Under the pieces are notes generated by a model. It was not told the origin of the DNA. It worked only from the letters and a program-made list of their open reading frames with translations, and did no database searches. Made by a program: the position numbers and the translations under genes. Of a DNA stretch of 64,000 nucleotides, positions 1-9,221 are shown in pieces. How positions within the stretch are numbered: the stretch's first letter is position 1; each line of letters begins with the position of its first letter. Origin of the DNA: Comamonadaceae bacterium (lineage in GTDB: Bacteria; Pseudomonadota; Gammaproteobacteria; Burkholderiales; Burkholderiaceae_C); assembly GCA_015999985.1 (NCBI GenBank), contig JAECRA010000015.1, forward strand, positions 1 through 64,000, given 5' to 3'.

Positions 1-28
1 ATGGCAGCGTTTGCAGGGTTCCAGAATT

Positions 29-46
29 GCCAAGCTGGAGCTTGGC
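29..46. repeat. perfect 7-bp inverted repeat
   Basis: GCCAAGC, a 4-nt loop TGGA, then GCTTGGC. It lies about 90 bp beyond the stop codon of the minus-strand hydrolase gene that ends at 134. It could act as a stem-loop at the end of the mutS-anbu-hydrolase transcript, but no T-run follows on either strand, so a terminator call is not secure. Confidence 0.4.
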
Positions 47-133
47 GCTCCCGGGAAGTATCGAGTTTCCTCTGAAAGCGGCTCTACCTTCCGAGCACAC
101 AACCACCCCGGGTTCAATTCAGCGAAGAGCCGG

Positions 134-940
134 TCAAACCATTGCGCGCAAGCTGGCTTCAATAGCGCTGGCAGTGGCCAGCGGCTTCTCCATAGGAAAC
201 AGGTGCGTGCCTTCCATCATCATCACCCTTCCACGCGTGATGCGACGCGTGTTTTCCAGGCCACCCACTTGCTTCATCTCAGCAGATTGCAAGCCGCCGA
301 TAAAGGCTACCGGGCAGCGAAGCGGGTGAGCGCGCAGCAGGGCGCCAATGTTGTGCGGCAGCGTGTCGTAGATGGAAGATTCGACATCCCGATCAAAAGC
401 CAATTGCCAACTGCCATCCGAGTCAAGAGTGCCGTGATCCACGTAGTCGTGGAGCACTTGAGGGTCCCAGGACGCAAAAATCTTCTTGCCACGGAAGTAC
501 TCATAGACGGCCTCACGGTTGTCCCATGCTTGGCGCCGCTTGCGGCTGACCAGGCTGGGAGAAAAGCGCTTCATCAATGGTGTGCGCTTGGCGACACCCA
601 GGGCGCCCGCCCGCCAGCCACCGAGAACGGGTGAGTCCAGCAACAAAACGCCTCGTGCCAAATCCGGGTGCCTGGCCGCGCACATCAAGCTCAAAATACC
701 ACCCAGCGAGTGGCCAACCAGCCACGGCGCCTGGCCACCGTCCGCCTTGCGCTGGTTGTCGGCGAAGTCTGCCAACTGCTGCACCAGATGGGGCCAGTTG
801 TCCGTGACGGGGTACTTGGGATCGTGCCCGTATTTCTCGACCGCACTGACGGTGAAGCCGCGCGCGCGCAAGCTGTCCAGTACGACGCGGTAGGTGCTCG
901 CAGGGAAACTATTGCCGTGCGAAAAGACTAGAGAAAGCAT
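134..940 (-). CDS. alpha/beta hydrolase
   Basis: A 268-residue cytoplasmic protein of the alpha/beta-hydrolase fold. The oxyanion-hole HGN lies at residues 8-10, the nucleophile elbow GHSLGG has Ser78, and a C-terminal GTHLFPME segment supplies the likely catalytic His near residue 249. There is no signal peptide. The substrate cannot be read from the sequence; the family includes esterases, lipases and haloalkane-type enzymes. It is the third gene of a tight minus-strand run after mutS and anbu, with a 21-bp gap to anbu, so it is probably co-transcribed with them. Confidence 0.85.
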   Translation of the reverse strand: MLSLVFSHGNSFPASTYRVVLDSLRARGFTVSAVEKYGHDPKYPVTDNWPHLVQQLADFADNQRKADGGQAPWLVGHSLGGILSLMCAARHPDLARGVLLLDSPVLGGWRAGALGVAKRTPLMKRFSPSLVSRKRRQAWDNREAVYEYFRGKKIFASWDPQVLHDYVDHGTLDSDGSWQLAFDRDVESSIYDTLPHNIGALLRAHPLRCPVAFIGGLQSAEMKQVGGLENTRRITRGRVMMMEGTHLFPMEKPLATASAIEASLRAMV

Positions 941-961
941 GCGCTGTAGGGAAGAGCGGAT

Positions 962-1789
962 TCAGATAAGACGCTCGTCGGCCGAGGCAATCTTTTTCAA
1001 AGGCGGGTGGCGGGCCGAAGACACTTTGAGCGGAGACTCTGTCTCTTCCCCGTTCCACTGGGGGTCTTCTATGCTGTCGAACACCTGGCGCAAACGCTCG
1101 CCCCAAGAATCGTGCAGCATCTTGAAGTACGGATTTTCGTAATCTATGCACACCACGCGGTCTGTCTTCAACTGGTCGACTTCATACACCACCAGATCAA
1201 GTGGCAGCCCCACAGACAGATTGGATTTGAGCGTGGAGTCCATGGACACCAATGCGCATTTCGCAGCTTCCTGCAGCGGGGTCTCAGGGGTAATCACCCG
1301 GTCCAATACAGGTTTGCCGTATTTGGATTCACCAATCTGGAAATAGGGCGTTTCGGCAGTCGCTTCTATAAAGTTGCCGGCAGAATAAACCAGGAACAGG
1401 CGCATGGCCTCTCCGGCAATCTGGCCACCAAATATCAGCGATACGTTGAAGTCTAGCCCCGCCTGCCGCAATTCGTCGCCGTCTCGGTGATTGATATGAC
1501 GCACAGCGCTTCCCAACACTCTGGCAGCGTCAAACATGCTGCGAGCGTTCCAGATCGAAACGCCTTCGCCTGTCTCTGCGTCGATCACCTGCTCATTTTG
1601 AAGAATCTCGCGTACTGATTGGGAGATAGAGAGATTCCCCGCCGACAGCATCACCATGAAACGATCACCAGGACGCTCATAAATGAGCATTTTGCGGAAG
1701 GTGCTGATGGCGTCCAACCCGGCGTTAGTGCGAGAGTCAGAGAGAAATACCAAACCGGCGTTGGTCTTGATGGCGCAGCAATAAGTCAT
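962..1789 (-). CDS. Anbu-type proteasome-like peptidase
   Basis: A 275-residue protein matching the Anbu (ancestral beta-subunit) family, an NTN-hydrolase relative of HslV and proteasome beta subunits. I chose the ATG at 1789 rather than the longer reading frame from 1849: it leaves Thr directly after Met, so Met removal would expose Thr1 as nucleophile, with Asp17 (SDSR) and Lys32 (FRK) following at the family spacing. The longer frame would also overlap the mutS 3' end. The gap to mutS is 16 bp. Anbu proteins form ring or helical assemblies, but their physiological substrates are poorly known. In many genomes anbu sits with a transglutaminase, an alpha-E protein and a circularly permuted ATP-grasp gene; none is seen here. 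Confidence 0.88.
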   Translation of the reverse strand: MTYCCAIKTNAGLVFLSDSRTNAGLDAISTFRKMLIYERPGDRFMVMLSAGNLSISQSVREILQNEQVIDAETGEGVSIWNARSMFDAARVLGSAVRHINHRDGDELRQAGLDFNVSLIFGGQIAGEAMRLFLVYSAGNFIEATAETPYFQIGESKYGKPVLDRVITPETPLQEAAKCALVSMDSTLKSNLSVGLPLDLVVYEVDQLKTDRVVCIDYENPYFKMLHDSWGERLRQVFDSIEDPQWNGEETESPLKVSSARHPPLKKIASADERLI

Positions 1790-1805
1790 GAGCGGGGGCG
1801 CCTGG

Positions 1806-4454
1806 TCACACGGCGGTTGAGATTTTTTTGAGGGAGTAAAGGGCCTCAAGTGCCTCGCGGGGGCTCAAGGCGTCGGGGTTGATCTTGTCCAGCGCCGATT
1901 CTAAGGCGCCGGCCAGGGTTGGAATGGCGGCAGGGGGAGGGGCAAAAAGATCAATTTGCGCGCGACTTTGGCTGGCCCCGTCTTCCAGTGCTGCCAAAGC
2001 ATGGCGAGCATGGTTGAGCACGGCCGGTGGTACACCCGCGAGGCGTGCCACTTCCAAGCCATAGCTGCGGCTGGCAGGCCCGGGCTGGATTTCGTGCAAG
2101 AAAACGATTTCTGCTCCGGATTCTGCTGCGCTTACGTGGACGTTGACCGCAGCATGGTGCGCGGCAGGAAATTCCGTCAGTTCAAAGTAATGGGTGGCAA
2201 ACAGCGTAAATGACTGAGTCTTGTCGTGAAGATGAGCCGCAATGCCGGTGGCCAGAGCCAGGCCATCGAAGGTGCTGGTGCCACGCCCGATTTCGTCCAT
2301 CAACACCAGCGAAGCGCGTGTAGCGGTGTGCAAGATCTGCGCAGCTTCGGTCATCTCCAACATGAATGTCGATTGTGCGTTCGCCAGATCGTCGGCGGCG
2401 CCAATTCGGGTATGAATGGCATCTATGGGACCCAATCGACAGCTTTGCGCTGGAACATGGCTTCCCATGGCGGCCAGGAGCACGATCAAGGCCACCTGGC
2501 GCATGTAGGTGCTTTTACCGCCCATGTTGGGGCCTGTGATGACCTGCATGCGGCCCTTTAAGCCCAGCAAGGTGTCGTTGGGAATGAATGGGGTGCCCGT
2601 GGTTTCCTTCAGCCGCGCTTCAACCACTGGATGGCGGCCGCCACGGATCTCAATGCAAGGCTCTCGCACAAACTGAGGTGCACACCAGCCCAGTGTCAGG
2701 GATCGCTCTGCCAGTGCACACAGCGCATCAAGGCCGGCAATCGCTCTGCCAAAGCGGGTCAGGCGAGCAACGTGCGGTTGCAGTTCTGCCAGCAGATGCT
2801 CATAAAGCCATTTCTCACGCGCCAATGCTCGCTCTTGTGCAGACAGCGCTTTGTCTTCAAAACTTTTCAGCTCTGGCGTAATGAAGCGCTCAGCATTTTT
2901 CAAAGTCTGCCGGCGCCGGTAATCCGAAGGCACCTTGTCAGCCTGGCCTTGTGTGACCTCAATGTAGAAACCATGCACCCGGTTGAACTGCACCCGCAGG
3001 TTGGCAATGCCGGTACGCTGGCGTTCCCGGGTTTCCAGCTCCAGCAGAAAAGCATCGCAGTTGCTAGAGATGGCGCGCAGCTCATCCAGTTCAGCGTCCA
3101 GCCCAGCAGCAATCACGCCGCCGTCGCGGATCATGCTGGAAGGTTCGTCCAGTAGCGCCATCTGCAAAAGGCTTGCGGCATCGGTCGGTGGCGCCAGATC
3201 TTCGGATATCTGGCTCAAAAGCGGCTCAGACCCAGACGGCAGCAGTGCAAGCAAGTCCTGGTTTTGAATGGCGTTGCGCAGCGCGACCAGTTCACGCGGG
3301 CGGACCTGGTTAAGCGCCAAGCGCGCGGTGATGCGCTCAACGTCGCTGGTGCCTTTTAGCCGCGCGCGTAGCTTTTGCCACGAGCCGTTGGATTGCAGAT
3401 CTGCAATCGCGCCATGGCGTGCGGTGGCCAGTGCGCGGTCACGCGATGGAGACAAAAGCCAGCTTCTGAGCATGCGGCTACCCATGCCGGTCATGCAGGA
3501 GTCGAGCAAGGAAAACAGGGTGGGAGAGTCTTCCCCGCGCAGCGTCTGAACCAACTCCAGGTTTCGGCGCGTGGTCTGCGGTAGGTCTATCAGTTCGTCC
3601 GGCCGTTCCACGCGAAGGCCCCTGACGTGCGTCAGGGCTCGGCCCTGGGTGTGTTCCGCATAGGCGAGCAGAGCCGATGCCGCGGCATGAGCCTGCGGAA
3701 GCTCTTCCGCGTTCCAAGCCGCCAGATTGGCGGTCTGAAGCTGCTCAGCCAGCTTGCGGTGTCCCAATGCGGAGTCGAACTGCCAATCAGGTCGATAGGT
3801 GAGGGCAGGGGGGCGGCCGCCGGCCATACGCAAGCTCTTCAAGCGTTGCTCGAATGAAGGTGTCAGGTCGCTGGCCGCCAGAAGCTCGCTAGGCGCTATG
3901 CGGTCAATCCAGCCGGCCAGCTCGTCTGGGGAGCATTCAGCCAGATGCACTTCGCCTTGGGTGACGGCCAGCCAGGCCAGTCCGCAGCGATTGCGGGGAC
4001 CGGGGTGCAAGGCCAGCAAGACTGATTCGCTTTTTTCGGGCAGCAGTTCGGTGTCGGTCAAAGTGCCAGGCGTGACCACGCGCACTACCTTGCGCTCCAC
4101 AGGGCCTTTGGAGGTCGCGGGATCACCCACTTGCTCGCAGATAGCGACTGACTCTCCCATCTTGATCAGGCGAGCCAGGTAGCCTTCGACCGAGTGGAAC
4201 GGCACGCCTGCCATGGCGATGGGTTGGCCTGCCGATTGCCCGCGCTGGGTCAGCGTGATGTCCAGCAGCTCTGCCACGCGTTCTGCATCAGCGTAGAACA
4301 TCTCGTAGAAGTCGCCCATGCGATAGAACAGCAGCGTGTCCGGAAAGTCTGCTTTCAGCGTCAGATACTGCTGCATCATGGGCGTGTGACCCGACAGGTC
4401 GAGTTTGCCCACCTCCTGGTTGGTCTGGAGGTCTTTCTGTGGTCCCTTGGTCAT
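1806..4454 (-). CDS. mutS: DNA mismatch repair protein MutS
   Basis: An 882-residue mismatch-recognition ATPase. The N-terminal mismatch-reading Phe-Tyr-Glu is at residues 49-51 (GDFYEMF), the Walker A is GPNMGGKST, and the Walker B region is [13 protein letters not shown] followed by an ATHYFELTE switch segment. The start at 4454 is preferred; the frame stays open to 4511 but the extra 19 residues do not look like a MutS N-terminus. It works with MutL, which lies 43 kb away in this window. It leads a minus-strand unit with anbu and the hydrolase. Confidence 0.98.
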   Translation of the reverse strand: MTKGPQKDLQTNQEVGKLDLSGHTPMMQQYLTLKADFPDTLLFYRMGDFYEMFYADAERVAELLDITLTQRGQSAGQPIAMAGVPFHSVEGYLARLIKMGESVAICEQVGDPATSKGPVERKVVRVVTPGTLTDTELLPEKSESVLLALHPGPRNRCGLAWLAVTQGEVHLAECSPDELAGWIDRIAPSELLAASDLTPSFEQRLKSLRMAGGRPPALTYRPDWQFDSALGHRKLAEQLQTANLAAWNAEELPQAHAAASALLAYAEHTQGRALTHVRGLRVERPDELIDLPQTTRRNLELVQTLRGEDSPTLFSLLDSCMTGMGSRMLRSWLLSPSRDRALATARHGAIADLQSNGSWQKLRARLKGTSDVERITARLALNQVRPRELVALRNAIQNQDLLALLPSGSEPLLSQISEDLAPPTDAASLLQMALLDEPSSMIRDGGVIAAGLDAELDELRAISSNCDAFLLELETRERQRTGIANLRVQFNRVHGFYIEVTQGQADKVPSDYRRRQTLKNAERFITPELKSFEDKALSAQERALAREKWLYEHLLAELQPHVARLTRFGRAIAGLDALCALAERSLTLGWCAPQFVREPCIEIRGGRHPVVEARLKETTGTPFIPNDTLLGLKGRMQVITGPNMGGKSTYMRQVALIVLLAAMGSHVPAQSCRLGPIDAIHTRIGAADDLANAQSTFMLEMTEAAQILHTATRASLVLMDEIGRGTSTFDGLALATGIAAHLHDKTQSFTLFATHYFELTEFPAAHHAAVNVHVSAAESGAEIVFLHEIQPGPASRSYGLEVARLAGVPPAVLNHARHALAALEDGASQSRAQIDLFAPPPAAIPTLAGALESALDKINPDALSPREALEALYSLKKISTAV

Positions 4455-4780
4455 CAATCTTGGGTGTCGAATAGAACTTGCGAAGCGAACAGAGGATTGT
4501 CGCTGATGCACCGGATTGAAGCGACGCAGCTTTGTTTAGTTTGTTTGAATCTGTTGATCTCGTGTGCGATAGGCCGCCAGGCGTCGCGCCGGAGGAGCTT
4601 GCATTTGGAGGAACGGCTTCTGGGGCCATAGGTCGAGGTTGCCGCAAAAGTCCTCGATGGCGGCCATGTTTTTACTGCACGGATGCTTTTAATCCCGCCG
4701 TGCAGGCGCTCGGCGGGGATGCTTCACGACATGAAGAGTTGTTCAGTCTGCCATGCTTGCCGGAGTGCAGGTCACGGCGA
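4455..4780. other. intergenic stretch upstream of mutS
   Basis: About 326 bp between the mutS start and the 3' end of the IPTL-CTERM protein gene, both on minus. It should carry the mutS promoter. I see no convincing ORF, RNA gene, repeat or strong promoter hexamers in it. Confidence 0.5.
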
Positions 4781-6895
4781 TCAAATCGCTGCCCTGCGCA
4801 AACGCCCCCCGGCGAGTGCTGCTGCCAGAAAGCCCATCAGCATAAGAGCCCAGTGGCCCAATGTGGGCACGGACACAGCGCCTGCTGCGACGATTTGAGG
4901 CCTCTCGCTCAGCGAGATTGAATAAACGAGAGGTGGGGCGCTTTCGAACTCCTCATTACCCTCTTGGGTGATGGTCAAGGTGCACAAACCTGGAGCCAGC
5001 ATGTTCAGGGTAGAGCCAGTGACGCTGCAAATCGTGGGCGGACCGGCACTGTAAGTTACTGGCCTGCCGCTGGAGGCGATGGCGCTTAGTTCCACACTTT
5101 GTCCTTCGCTAAACGGGGGAATGACAGGTGGATCAAATGCGATCGCTTGAGTTTTCATGAACTCCGCCGTCACCGTGCACGATTCAGCAATCGTACCTGT
5201 TAGAAAGGTTCCGTCCTGTCCAGCGTTGCCGTTGCAGCCTGAAATAGCGCGAAGTTTGTAACCAGGGTTCGCAGCAATTTGGCAAGTCCCTGTATCGCCC
5301 AACTTAACCCAATTTTTTGATACTGTTTCTGAGCATGAGAGGGTGCCTGCGGCTGGAGGAGAAACTTCAGTCAAAACGAGCGAGCGTACCTGCGTATAAG
5401 CCTGGTACTTTATGTCGCAATCCCGGACAGCAGATATATTGAAAGTTTTGTCTTCAGCGAAAAACTGAGGGCGATCGTTCCCAATTAATAAAGGTGTTTG
5501 ATTGATCCTCGTAGGTACGCAGCTTGCGCTCACATATTGCGCGCTGAGGGTTACTGGGAATGTATCTCTCCAGTCAACGATGAACCCTTCGTCAGGCTGG
5601 CCAGAGCAAGTGACCATAGTTCCATAAGGCACGACTCCTGATGGCGTGCAGATGGTTTTCCCCCCGATGCCGTTGGTCGGCGTGATGGTAACTTGCGCGG
5701 GGGTGGCTGGTGGTTGTGTGAAGACGGAGGTTCCGCGAACGATGTGTTGAGTTATAAATACATTGTAGGTCCGTGCACGAGATATTTGGCCAGAACTGTC
5801 GGTGTAGTAGCGTCCGTAGCTTCCATCGTATAGTGGAGGAGTTTTAATTTCTTCTGGGTCTACGCCAACTTTCGATAATACAGATAGTTCCTGAATCGTC
5901 GGCACCCTCCAATCATTAAATCCTTTGTAGTTCATGAGGTTTAAAATCAGGGCATCATTGTCACTCAGGGGGCCAAATTGATATTGCGAGGATTGCCCCC
6001 GGCCCCCCGCCCAAAGAGATAGACGGGGTGACATGGGTTCGGCAGTCATGCTGCCAATGATAATGTTGGAATTGTTAGAATTATCACTCCATACGGGGCG
6101 GTATGGAAGTATGTATTGGTCTGAAAAGATCGCCGAAAAGTCGGGGCCTGCGAAATATCCGGCTTCAAATGCAATGCCGCGAGGTATCACATACCCTTCC
6201 GATAACCTCACTATATCGCTTGAGGCTTGAAAATCAGATTTCTCGCCGACTTCTGGGAAAGCAATCGTCTCTGTACCAAGCACACCCGGAAAATAGGTAC
6301 GATCAATCAGTGGCGTCTTTTCAAAATCCACTGTTGTGAGTAATTCGTTGTAATTGGGGACACGCCACTTGCTTGAATGCCCACACCGGTTGACAGATGC
6401 GTGCCCAGACAGGGGCCCCGTCGCCAGCTCTTGAGCCCACGGCCTAGGTGAGTCAGCGTCGCCTATGCGAACTTGCAGAGACCAAACCATGCCTGTTCGG
6501 TTGTCTCGCGTGCACGCCCAATCAACCGAGCTGCCAACAATGCGCGCATTCGAGTAATTTGGTACCAGTGCGCCTTGCGTGCACCCTACCTCGCCCTCTG
6601 CCTTGCCGTTCCAGCAAATGCGGGTGAAGGGAGAACTCGTGTCGCCGGTCTGCGCCTGCGCTGCACCAGCGGCCGCAAACTGAATTCCAAGGGCCAAGGG
6701 GGCCATGGACAACCATGTAAAACATCTCCCTAAGGCCGGTATACGGCGAGGGCGATTGCTTAGCTCGACGGGGGAATGTACGGTGCTGGGGTCCAGACTC
6801 GCTGCGGTAATCGGGCTTTCTCCAGAAGTGCGGTTGGTCCGCACTGAGAGACCCAACCATTGACTGAGAAATAGCTTCGATCCCAATTCCGCCAT
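4781..6895 (-). CDS. DUF1566 domain protein with IPTL-CTERM sorting signal
   Basis: A 704-residue predicted secreted or surface-sorted protein. Residues 64-83 form a hydrophobic export segment ending in AQA, preceded by an unusually long polar N-terminus. Two DUF1566-like repeats follow (WRVPNYNELLT near 170 and FNDWRVPTIQEL near 330), then extracellular beta-type segments with paired cysteines. The C-terminus (676-704) starts VPTLGHW, continues as a hydrophobic helix and ends in RLRR: the tripartite IPTL-CTERM signal, known to pair with exosortase H-type sorting enzymes. The ATG at 6895 has an AGGA 10 nt upstream. The gene is visibly more AT-rich than its neighbours, which suggests transfer or relaxed selection. 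No exosortase gene is in the window. Confidence 0.8.
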   Translation of the reverse strand: MAELGSKLFLSQWLGLSVRTNRTSGESPITAASLDPSTVHSPVELSNRPRRIPALGRCFTWLSMAPLALGIQFAAAGAAQAQTGDTSSPFTRICWNGKAEGEVGCTQGALVPNYSNARIVGSSVDWACTRDNRTGMVWSLQVRIGDADSPRPWAQELATGPLSGHASVNRCGHSSKWRVPNYNELLTTVDFEKTPLIDRTYFPGVLGTETIAFPEVGEKSDFQASSDIVRLSEGYVIPRGIAFEAGYFAGPDFSAIFSDQYILPYRPVWSDNSNNSNIIIGSMTAEPMSPRLSLWAGGRGQSSQYQFGPLSDNDALILNLMNYKGFNDWRVPTIQELSVLSKVGVDPEEIKTPPLYDGSYGRYYTDSSGQISRARTYNVFITQHIVRGTSVFTQPPATPAQVTITPTNGIGGKTICTPSGVVPYGTMVTCSGQPDEGFIVDWRDTFPVTLSAQYVSASCVPTRINQTPLLIGNDRPQFFAEDKTFNISAVRDCDIKYQAYTQVRSLVLTEVSPPAAGTLSCSETVSKNWVKLGDTGTCQIAANPGYKLRAISGCNGNAGQDGTFLTGTIAESCTVTAEFMKTQAIAFDPPVIPPFSEGQSVELSAIASSGRPVTYSAGPPTICSVTGSTLNMLAPGLCTLTITQEGNEEFESAPPLVYSISLSERPQIVAAGAVSVPTLGHWALMLMGFLAAALAGGRLRRAAI

Positions 6896-7117
6896 ACGAT
6901 AAGGTTCCTACGTGTCACAGGTTACGCAAAGTTGCTTAGTAAGTCTACTTGAGTTGGTTTACAAAAGTATTGCTATTACAAGTTTCCTACCTTAGATGAG
7001 CGCAAACACGTGGATTGATCTCCGCTTATGCGAGATTTTTTGGATGCCTTAACGTCTGCGAATAAAAAATGGGATCTGACCCCGTTAATACTGGCGCCGT
7101 AGATAGCGCCGGTCAGT

Positions 7118-7567
7118 TTAAGCCCGGTCGTGCAGGGATTGACCACCCGCGTCGATGACGGTGACCCGCACCGGGATGGCCTGGCGCACGCTCTGGGTGA
7201 CGGTGCAAAGTTCTTCGAACTGCGCGAGTGCGCGGTCCAGATGCTCCAGTGAACTCGCCACCACCCCCAGGGTGATGGTGGTGTGGATGCCCAGGATGCG
7301 CAGCCGGCCTTCGGGGTTGCGCCCCACCTCGGCCGTCACCTCGCAGCGCAGGGGCCCGGGTGCCTGCTTGAACTTGTGCAGCGCAAACAGCAACGAATCG
7401 CTCAGGCAGTTGCCTACCAATGCACACAGCAACTGCGCGGGGGAGGGGCATTCGCCTTTGCCCAAAGGCGCGGGTTCGTCGGTAATCAGGCTCGGGATGC
7501 TTTCACCGAAGCGGATCTCGAAGCGGTAGTCGGCTTGCTGCCGGAGCGAAACGGTGGCGGGCGTCAT
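7118..7567 (-). CDS. OsmC family protein
   Basis: A 149-residue OsmC/Ohr-fold protein. The segment with PSPAQLLCALVGNCL holds the helix with the family cysteine, and the C-terminal half has the second conserved region around LCTVTQSVRQ. Members reduce organic hydroperoxides or act on small thiol adducts. It is the last gene of the minus-strand arm of the sulfide regulon, after the MBL protein and the YgaP-type membrane protein, so a role on persulfides or oxidative by-products of sulfide is plausible but inferred. Confidence 0.85.
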   Translation of the reverse strand: MTPATVSLRQQADYRFEIRFGESIPSLITDEPAPLGKGECPSPAQLLCALVGNCLSDSLLFALHKFKQAPGPLRCEVTAEVGRNPEGRLRILGIHTTITLGVVASSLEHLDRALAQFEELCTVTQSVRQAIPVRVTVIDAGGQSLHDRA

Positions 7568-7649
7568 GCAGATGTCCTGGATGAGTTTGGGCTAAAGTTC
7601 GCCGGTGTTGTTCGACCCTGCTTGGCAGAGTCGAACAGCCCCCCGAAAC

Positions 7650-7841
7650 TCACTTCTTCAGGGAACAGGTGTTAAAGCCGAAGATGGCATAGGGTGGGCA
7701 CCAGCCGATCAGGCCGGTGAGCAAGGGAACAACCCCCAGGTAGCCCCACAGGCCGATGGTGCTGGTGGCTGCGGCCGCGATCAGGGCCAGCCCGATGACG
7801 ATGCGCAGGGTGCGGTCAATGCCGCCGACGTTCTTGGTCAT
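7650..7841 (-). CDS. YgaP-type DUF2892 membrane protein
   Basis: A 63-residue protein beginning MTKNVGGIDRTLRI and containing two membrane helices, with GWCPPYAIFG and a terminal NTCSLKK. This is the DUF2892 family, the same as the membrane part of the E. coli rhodanese YgaP. No rhodanese domain is attached here. It lies between the persulfide-dioxygenase-like gene (54-bp gap) and osmC. E. coli ygaP is likewise controlled by a BigR-type ArsR repressor (YgaV), which supports a sulfide/persulfide role. Confidence 0.88.
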   Translation of the reverse strand: MTKNVGGIDRTLRIVIGLALIAAAATSTIGLWGYLGVVPLLTGLIGWCPPYAIFGFNTCSLKK

Positions 7842-7895
7842 GTTGATTCTCCAAAAGTAAAAGATGGATGGCTAACTAACGACGGGTGCACTTGA

Positions 7896-8780
7896 TCAAA
7901 GTGCGTTCAGGGGGATCTTCAGGTAAGCCACGCCGTTGTCTTCCTTGGGCGGCAGCTCGCCCGCGCGGATGTTGACCTGCACCGAGGGCAGGATTAGCGT
8001 GGGCATCTCCAGCGTGGCGTCGCGCTTCGTGCGCATGGCCACGAAATCGTCTTCACTCACGCCGTCGTGCACATGGATGTTTTTCGCGCGTTGCTCGGCC
8101 ACCGTGGTTTCGAAAGCCACCGGCCGGTCGTTGGGTGGATAGTCGTGGCACATGAACAGGCGTGTCTCGGGCGGCAGGCTCAGCAGCTTGCGGGTAGAGG
8201 CGTAGAGTGCTCGGGCATCGCCACCGGGAAAATCGCAGCGCGCGGTGCCTACGTCGGGCATGAACAACGTATCGCCCACGAACACCGCGTCACCAAAGCG
8301 GTAGGCCGCGCAGGCCGGCGTGTGGCCGGGCACGAACATGGCATCGCCGGTCAATGAGCCCAGTGGAATGGCTTCTCCTTCCTGGAAGAGATGGTCGAAC
8401 TGCGAGCCGTCCTGCTGGAAGCCGGGCTCCAGGTTGAAGATGCCTTTGAACACCTTCTGCACCTGGGTGATGCGCCCGCCAATGCCGATCTTTCCGCCCA
8501 CCTGGGCACGCAAGTAGGGCGCAGCCGAGAGGTGGTCGGCGTGGGCATGGGTTTCCAGAATCCACTGCACCTTCAAGTCATGAGCATGCACATAGCCAAC
8601 CACCTTGTCGGCCGAAGCGTGTCTGGTGCGGCCGGATTTGGGGTCGTAGTCGAGCACCGAATCGATGACCGCGCAGTCGCTCCCCGGGCCGTTGTGAACG
8701 ACATAAGTCACGGTCCAGGTGGCGGGATCGAACATGCCGTGCACTTGGGGATGAGCGGAGGAGCGTGGAAGAGGAGACAT
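7896..8780 (-). CDS. blh: MBL-fold persulfide dioxygenase-like protein (Blh/ETHE1 type)
   Basis: A 294-residue metallo-beta-lactamase-fold protein. The metal motif HAHADH is at residues 78-83, followed by VPGHTPAC and VGDTLFMPDVGTARCDF, as in ETHE1-like sulfur dioxygenases and the BigR-regulated Blh protein. I chose the ATG at 8780 because the longer frame to 8933 runs through the operator and into the divergent bigR gene. It should oxidise glutathione persulfide to sulfite and glutathione using one Fe(II). No rhodanese domain is fused, unlike Blh of Agrobacterium and Xylella. It is the first gene of the minus arm and is divergent from bigR. Confidence 0.88.
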   Translation of the reverse strand: MSPLPRSSAHPQVHGMFDPATWTVTYVVHNGPGSDCAVIDSVLDYDPKSGRTRHASADKVVGYVHAHDLKVQWILETHAHADHLSAAPYLRAQVGGKIGIGGRITQVQKVFKGIFNLEPGFQQDGSQFDHLFQEGEAIPLGSLTGDAMFVPGHTPACAAYRFGDAVFVGDTLFMPDVGTARCDFPGGDARALYASTRKLLSLPPETRLFMCHDYPPNDRPVAFETTVAEQRAKNIHVHDGVSEDDFVAMRTKRDATLEMPTLILPSVQVNIRAGELPPKEDNGVAYLKIPLNAL

Positions 8781-8807
8781 GGCAGTTCCTTTAAATAAGT
8801 CAATAAC

Positions 8808-8842
8808 AATATATTGACAAATATATTGTTTGTCAATATATT
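8808..8842. promoter_or_regulatory. BigR/SqrR-type operator, 14-bp inverted repeat
   Basis: AATATATTGACAAA (8808-8821) and TTTGTCAATATATT (8829-8842) are perfect inverted repeats separated by 7 nt. They lie between the starts of the MBL gene (8780) and the ArsR gene (8898). AT-rich imperfect palindromes of this sort are bound by BigR and SqrR. One repressor could therefore control both arms. The pairing is read directly; the binding is inferred. Confidence 0.8.
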
Positions 8843-8897
8843 TACACCATTCGCTGGCGCTGCCTTGCGCCATATCAATGAACCGGAAGGAAGACCG

Positions 8898-9218
8898 ATG
8901 AAAACTCCGTTGCTGGATCTGGAGCAGATGCACCTGGGTGCCGAGCGCGCTTGCCGGCTGATGAAAGTGCTCTCCAACCCGGACCGTCTGTTGATCCTGT
9001 GCCAGCTCTCGCAGGGCGAGTGGCGCGTGGGGGAGCTGGAGGCGATGCTCGGCATCGTGCAGCCGACCTTGTCGCAGCAGCTCACCGTGCTGCGCGAGGA
9101 GGGTCTGGTGAGCACGCGCCGCGAGGGCAAGAACATCTACTACGCGCTGTCTAGCACCGAGGTGCTGGCGGTGATGCAGGTGCTGTACGAACAGTTTTGT
9201 GTGAAAGAAAAGGAGTGA
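8898..9218 (+). CDS. bigR: ArsR-family persulfide-sensing repressor (BigR/SqrR type)
   Basis: A 106-residue winged-helix ArsR protein. The recognition helix region is GIVQPTLSQQLTVLREEGLV, followed by the wing TRREGKNIYY. Cysteines are at 19, 35 and 101; Cys35 and Cys101 are 66 residues apart, the same spacing as the sensing pairs 42/108 of BigR and 41/107 of SqrR. This points to tetrasulfide-type persulfide sensing rather than metal binding. The ATG at 8898 has a GGAAGGAAG ribosome-binding site; the upstream ATG at 8814 lies inside the operator and is rejected. Confidence 0.9.
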   Translation: MKTPLLDLEQMHLGAERACRLMKVLSNPDRLLILCQLSQGEWRVGELEAMLGIVQPTLSQQLTVLREEGLVSTRREGKNIYYALSSTEVLAVMQVLYEQFCVKEKE

Positions 9219-9221
9219 GCC

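Noticed and set aside
8814-8897. Earlier start for the BigR-type gene
   Set aside because: It begins inside the operator palindrome, while 8898 has a strong ribosome site and the expected N-terminus.
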